A stretch of 9,306 nt of DNA, from NCBI GenBank assembly GCA_964512045.1, contig CAZEJK010000201.1, positions 1-9,306 of the forward strand. The letters run 5' to 3'. The stretch is from CAZEJK01 sp964512045 (GTDB lineage: Bacteria > Acidobacteriota > Thermoanaerobaculia > Thermoanaerobaculales > Sulfomarinibacteraceae). Both the position numbers and the translations under genes were made by a program. The notes beneath the pieces are model-generated. The model ran no database searches. It was not told the DNA's origin and saw nothing but the letters and a program-made list of their open reading frames with translations. Positions 6,647-9,306 of this stretch are shown here, one piece after another; positions within the stretch are counted from its first letter, which is position 1; each line of letters begins with the position of its first letter.

Positions 6647-8635
6647 TCACCCATCTTCCTGCCCATCTGGCTGGCGCGGCGTCTCCGTCGCCGAGCCGAG
6701 GATGTCCAGGATCTCCCGACCCGGTATCTCCTCCCGCTCCAGCAGCTCCTGAGCCAGACGGTCGAGGCCCGCACGACGCCCCTTGAGGATCGACATCGCC
6801 CGCTCGTAGGAGTCCTCGACGATCCCCTGCACCGCCTGGTCGATCTCACGAGCCGTCGTCTCCGAGTACTCCTTCTGCTGGCCGATCTCCTCACCCAGGA
6901 ACACCGGCTGGCTCCCCTGACCGAATGCCATCGGACCGAGCTCCTCACTCATACCCCAGTCGAGCACCATCCGCCGCGCCAGTCGGACCGCCTGACGGAG
7001 ATCGTCCTCGGCGCCGCTGGTGTTGGTGTCGAGCACGAGCTGCTCGGAGCACCGCCCTCCCATCATCACCGCCATCCGGTCGAGAAGCTCCTGACGCCGC
7101 ACCACGTAGCGATCGCGCTCGGGCAGCTGCTGTGTCACGCCCATCGCCTTGCCCCTCGGCACGATCGAAACCTTGTGGATCGGATCGGACGTCTCGATTG
7201 ACGCAGCGACGACCGCGTGTCCGGCCTCGTGGTACGCCAGCAGCTCCATGTCGGACTCGGTCAGCGCCAGGCCTTCCCGCTCCAGGCCGAGGATGATCTT
7301 GTCTCGAGCGGCCTCGATATCATCCGCCGAGATCTTGCGCTTCCCCTCGCGGGCCGCGAGAAGCGCCGCCTCGTTGAGGAGGTTGGCAAGATCGGCGCCG
7401 CTGAACCCCGGCGTGCTGCGCGCCACAGCATCGAGATCGACATCGTTGGAAAGCGACTTGTCCGCGGCGTGGACCTTCAGGATCGCCTTCCGGGCCTCCT
7501 TGCCCGGCGACTCCACCTGGATGCGTCGATCGAACCGACCAGGCCGCAGCAGGGCGGGATCGAGGATGTCGGGACGGTTGGTGGCCGCGAGCAGCACCAC
7601 GTTCTCGTGCGGCTCGAAGCCGTCCATCTCCGACAGAAGCTGATTCAGGGTCTGCTCGCGCTCGTCGTGACCACCACCGAGACCGGCGCCACGCTGCCGA
7701 CCGATGGAGTCCAGCTCATCGATGAACACGATTGCGGGCGACTGGTTCCGGGCGTCCTTGAAGAGATCTCGAACACGCTTGGCGCCCACCCCGACGAACA
7801 TCTCCATGAAATCCGAACCAGTGATCGAGAAGAACGGGACGTTGGCCTCGCCCGCCGTTGCCCTCGCCAGCAGCGTCTTTCCCGTTCCGGGCGGACCCAC
7901 GAGCAGCACTCCGCGCGGCGGCGAGCCTCCCAGCGTCCGCGACCTTTCCGGCTCACGAAGATACTCGATAATCTCCCGCAGCTCGGCTTTTGCCCCCTCG
8001 GCTCCTGCCACATCATCGAAGGTGGTGGCCTCATCGGTCCGCTCATACAGCTTGGCGCTGCTCCTACCGATCGACATCATCGGGTTGCCCTGCGCTCGCA
8101 TGCGCCGAAACACCATGTAGCCAATACCGATCAGCAAGAGGAACGGCAACAGGTTCATGAGGAGAAGAAGAACGGGCGTATCGCTCGTCGGTTCTGTACG
8201 CACCTCCACTCCGTGCTCCGAGAGCTTCTCCATGAGCTCTCGGTCGCCAAACGACGGCACGTAGGTGACGAAGTCGGTGATCTGCAGCGGCTCGCCGCCC
8301 TGTCCTGCGTCCTCTTCCGGTCCAACCTCCGGACGGATTGCCACCTCGGAGGCGAACCGTCCGGTGATCTCCTCGCCACGGACCGTCACCGCGGTCACGT
8401 TGTTGCCCTCGAGCTGCTCGCGAAACTGCGTGTAGCTGATCTGCGCCGGCCCTCCGACGCCGAGCAGCTGCAACAACCACGGCAGGATGATGAACAGCGC
8501 CAGCGCCCACAGGAAAAGGCGGAAGATCATCGCGCGCTTGCCATCAGGCGCCGGCATCTGAGCACTCTGACGCTCGGCGTCGCGCTCCGTAGCTGTGTCC
8601 TCGTCCGTGCTCCGGCGCTCCTGATCAGTCATCAT
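6647..8635 (-). CDS. ftsH: ATP-dependent zinc metalloprotease FtsH
   Basis: This 662-residue protein is a complete FtsH, the membrane-anchored AAA+ protease that extracts and degrades damaged membrane proteins and short-lived regulators. Membrane helices at about 36-58 and 152-176 flank a periplasmic domain of about 95 residues. The AAA+ part has Walker A GPPGTGKT at 247-254, the pore loop FVG at 280-282, Walker B FIDELD at 304-309 and the second region of homology ATNRPDILDPALLRPGRFDR at 351-370 with arginine fingers R365 and R368. The protease part has the zinc motif HEAGH at 469-473 and a probable third ligand D545 in GAEDDL. The start is a tandem ATG; GGAGG lies 4 bases before the first and 7 before the second (8632), so the second is equally likely. 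The N-terminus carries an unusually long charged stretch of about 35 residues before the first helix. The gene lies 106 bp downstream of the PfpI-like gene. Confidence 0.98.
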   Translation of the reverse strand: MMTDQERRSTDEDTATERDAERQSAQMPAPDGKRAMIFRLFLWALALFIILPWLLQLLGVGGPAQISYTQFREQLEGNNVTAVTVRGEEITGRFASEVAIRPEVGPEEDAGQGGEPLQITDFVTYVPSFGDRELMEKLSEHGVEVRTEPTSDTPVLLLLMNLLPFLLLIGIGYMVFRRMRAQGNPMMSIGRSSAKLYERTDEATTFDDVAGAEGAKAELREIIEYLREPERSRTLGGSPPRGVLLVGPPGTGKTLLARATAGEANVPFFSITGSDFMEMFVGVGAKRVRDLFKDARNQSPAIVFIDELDSIGRQRGAGLGGGHDEREQTLNQLLSEMDGFEPHENVVLLAATNRPDILDPALLRPGRFDRRIQVESPGKEARKAILKVHAADKSLSNDVDLDAVARSTPGFSGADLANLLNEAALLAAREGKRKISADDIEAARDKIILGLEREGLALTESDMELLAYHEAGHAVVAASIETSDPIHKVSIVPRGKAMGVTQQLPERDRYVVRRQELLDRMAVMMGGRCSEQLVLDTNTSGAEDDLRQAVRLARRMVLDWGMSEELGPMAFGQGSQPVFLGEEIGQQKEYSETTAREIDQAVQGIVEDSYERAMSILKGRRAGLDRLAQELLEREEIPGREILDILGSATETPRQPDGQEDG

Positions 8636-8741
8636 CTACCCTCCAACGACCGATACCGTCGCCATCCACACCGAGCTCACGCCTTCAGCTCCCTCTGTCG
8701 CCGTCCGACGAGACCCACAACCATCCGAAGGCGGTAGGCCA

Positions 8742-9284
8742 TTACGCGCCACCTTGCCCACGAAGGCGGCGAAGCCCATCGAGGATCGCAGGAGCGAACG
8801 CCGGCAAGTCGTCAGGTGTGCGCGAGGTGATGATGCGGTGATCTTCGACCACCTCCTCGTCCACGAACTCAGCGCCCGCGTTGACCATGTCATCCCGGAT
8901 GGAATGGAATCCGGTCACACGCCGGCCGTTCACGATGCCAGCCGAAGCCAGCATCCAGCCGGCGTGGCAGATCGCAGCCACGAGACCGCCCGCTTCGTGA
9001 ACCGCTCTGACAAGCTCCACCATCGCAGGGTCCCGACGCATGTGATCCGGTGCGTACCCCCCTGGGATCACCACACCGTCCAGCTCTGCGGGGTCGACAT
9101 CGCGCGCTGCCGCGTCCGACGACGCGGACGTTCCGCGCTTCCCTGTGAACTGGTCGACCCTCGGTCCCACGACCGTGACGGTGATCCCCTCCTCACGCAG
9201 GCGCAGGTTGGGATACCAGAACTCCAGGTCCTCGTAGAGGTCTGCGATCAGTACGGCGACGTGTTGTGATTGTGTCCTCATCAT
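8742..9284 (-). CDS. DJ-1/PfpI-superfamily protein
   Basis: This 180-residue protein belongs to the DJ-1/PfpI superfamily. The nucleophile elbow AAICHAGWML gives C106 followed by H107, as in PfpI-type members. The N-terminal ADLYEDLEFWYP segment carries the conserved acidic residue E18 that contacts the reactive cysteine. PGGYAPDHMRRDP at 74-86 is the typical loop between strand and helix. Length and motifs match the PfpI/YhbO/YraA branch, for which protease, deglycase and general stress roles have been proposed; the biochemical role is still debated and cannot be decided here. It has no signal peptide, so it is cytoplasmic. The first of two tandem ATGs is preferred because GGGAGG lies 8-10 bases upstream. 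Stop is TAA. It is upstream of ftsH in the same direction and may share its transcript; no promoter or terminator is evident in the 106-bp gap. Confidence 0.93.
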   Translation of the reverse strand: MMRTQSQHVAVLIADLYEDLEFWYPNLRLREEGITVTVVGPRVDQFTGKRGTSASSDAAARDVDPAELDGVVIPGGYAPDHMRRDPAMVELVRAVHEAGGLVAAICHAGWMLASAGIVNGRRVTGFHSIRDDMVNAGAEFVDEEVVEDHRIITSRTPDDLPAFAPAILDGLRRLRGQGGA

Positions 9285-9306
9285 CGTGCCATCCTCCCGT
9301 GCCTTC

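Noticed and set aside
7217..8737. Plus-strand open frame of 506 codons
   Set aside because: It is a mirror frame of ftsH, with no domain or ribosome binding site, explained by GC-rich codon use.

Overview
The window comes from a high-GC bacterium with tightly packed genes. It carries seven complete protein genes: six on the minus strand and one, a LuxR-type response regulator, on the plus strand. No rRNA, tRNA, transposase, integrase or CRISPR array is visible. A sigma54-dependent two-component pair, a ferritin-loaded encapsulin and a typical membrane FtsH fit several high-GC phyla (for example Gemmatimonadota or Myxococcota-like groups). I cannot fix the taxon from sequence alone.

Layout from left to right. 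Positions 1-48 hold one copy of a dispersed repeat that runs off the window edge. Positions 125-1453 (-) encode an NtrC-family sigma54 activator, and 1446-3245 (-) encode its membrane histidine kinase; kinase and regulator overlap by 8 bp. Positions 3370-4107 (-) encode a class I SAM methyltransferase. Positions 4290-5093 (-) encode an encapsulin shell protein, and 5108-5467 (-) encode an encapsulated ferritin with a C-terminal cargo-loading peptide. Together these two form an iron-storage nanocompartment operon. A 235-bp divergent region (5468-5702) separates this operon from the LuxR/NarL-type response regulator at 5703-6404 (+). That region holds a textbook -24/-12 sigma54 promoter pointing at the regulator. 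The convergent spacer 6405-6646 starts with the second copy of the dispersed repeat and contains several small hairpins. FtsH (6647-8635, -) and a DJ-1/PfpI-family protein (8742-9284, -) complete the window. No gene-free stretch exceeds about 240 bp.

Likely working model (inference): a membrane kinase senses an extracytoplasmic or envelope signal and phosphorylates the NtrC-type activator. That activator, with sigma54 RNA polymerase, fires the promoter at 5650-5665 and makes the LuxR-type regulator. The LuxR-type regulator could then control further genes, possibly including the divergently transcribed ferritin-encapsulin operon. FtsH (membrane protein quality control) and the PfpI-like protein would suit a stress-response neighbourhood, but nothing in the sequence ties them to the circuit.

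The points most worth a second look are the sigma54-to-LuxR cascade beside an encapsulin operon, and the approximately 48-bp repeat. The repeat sits in the same sense orientation just 3' of both response-regulator genes, so the two copies are inverted around 6.4 kb that holds the two-component, methyltransferase and encapsulin genes.
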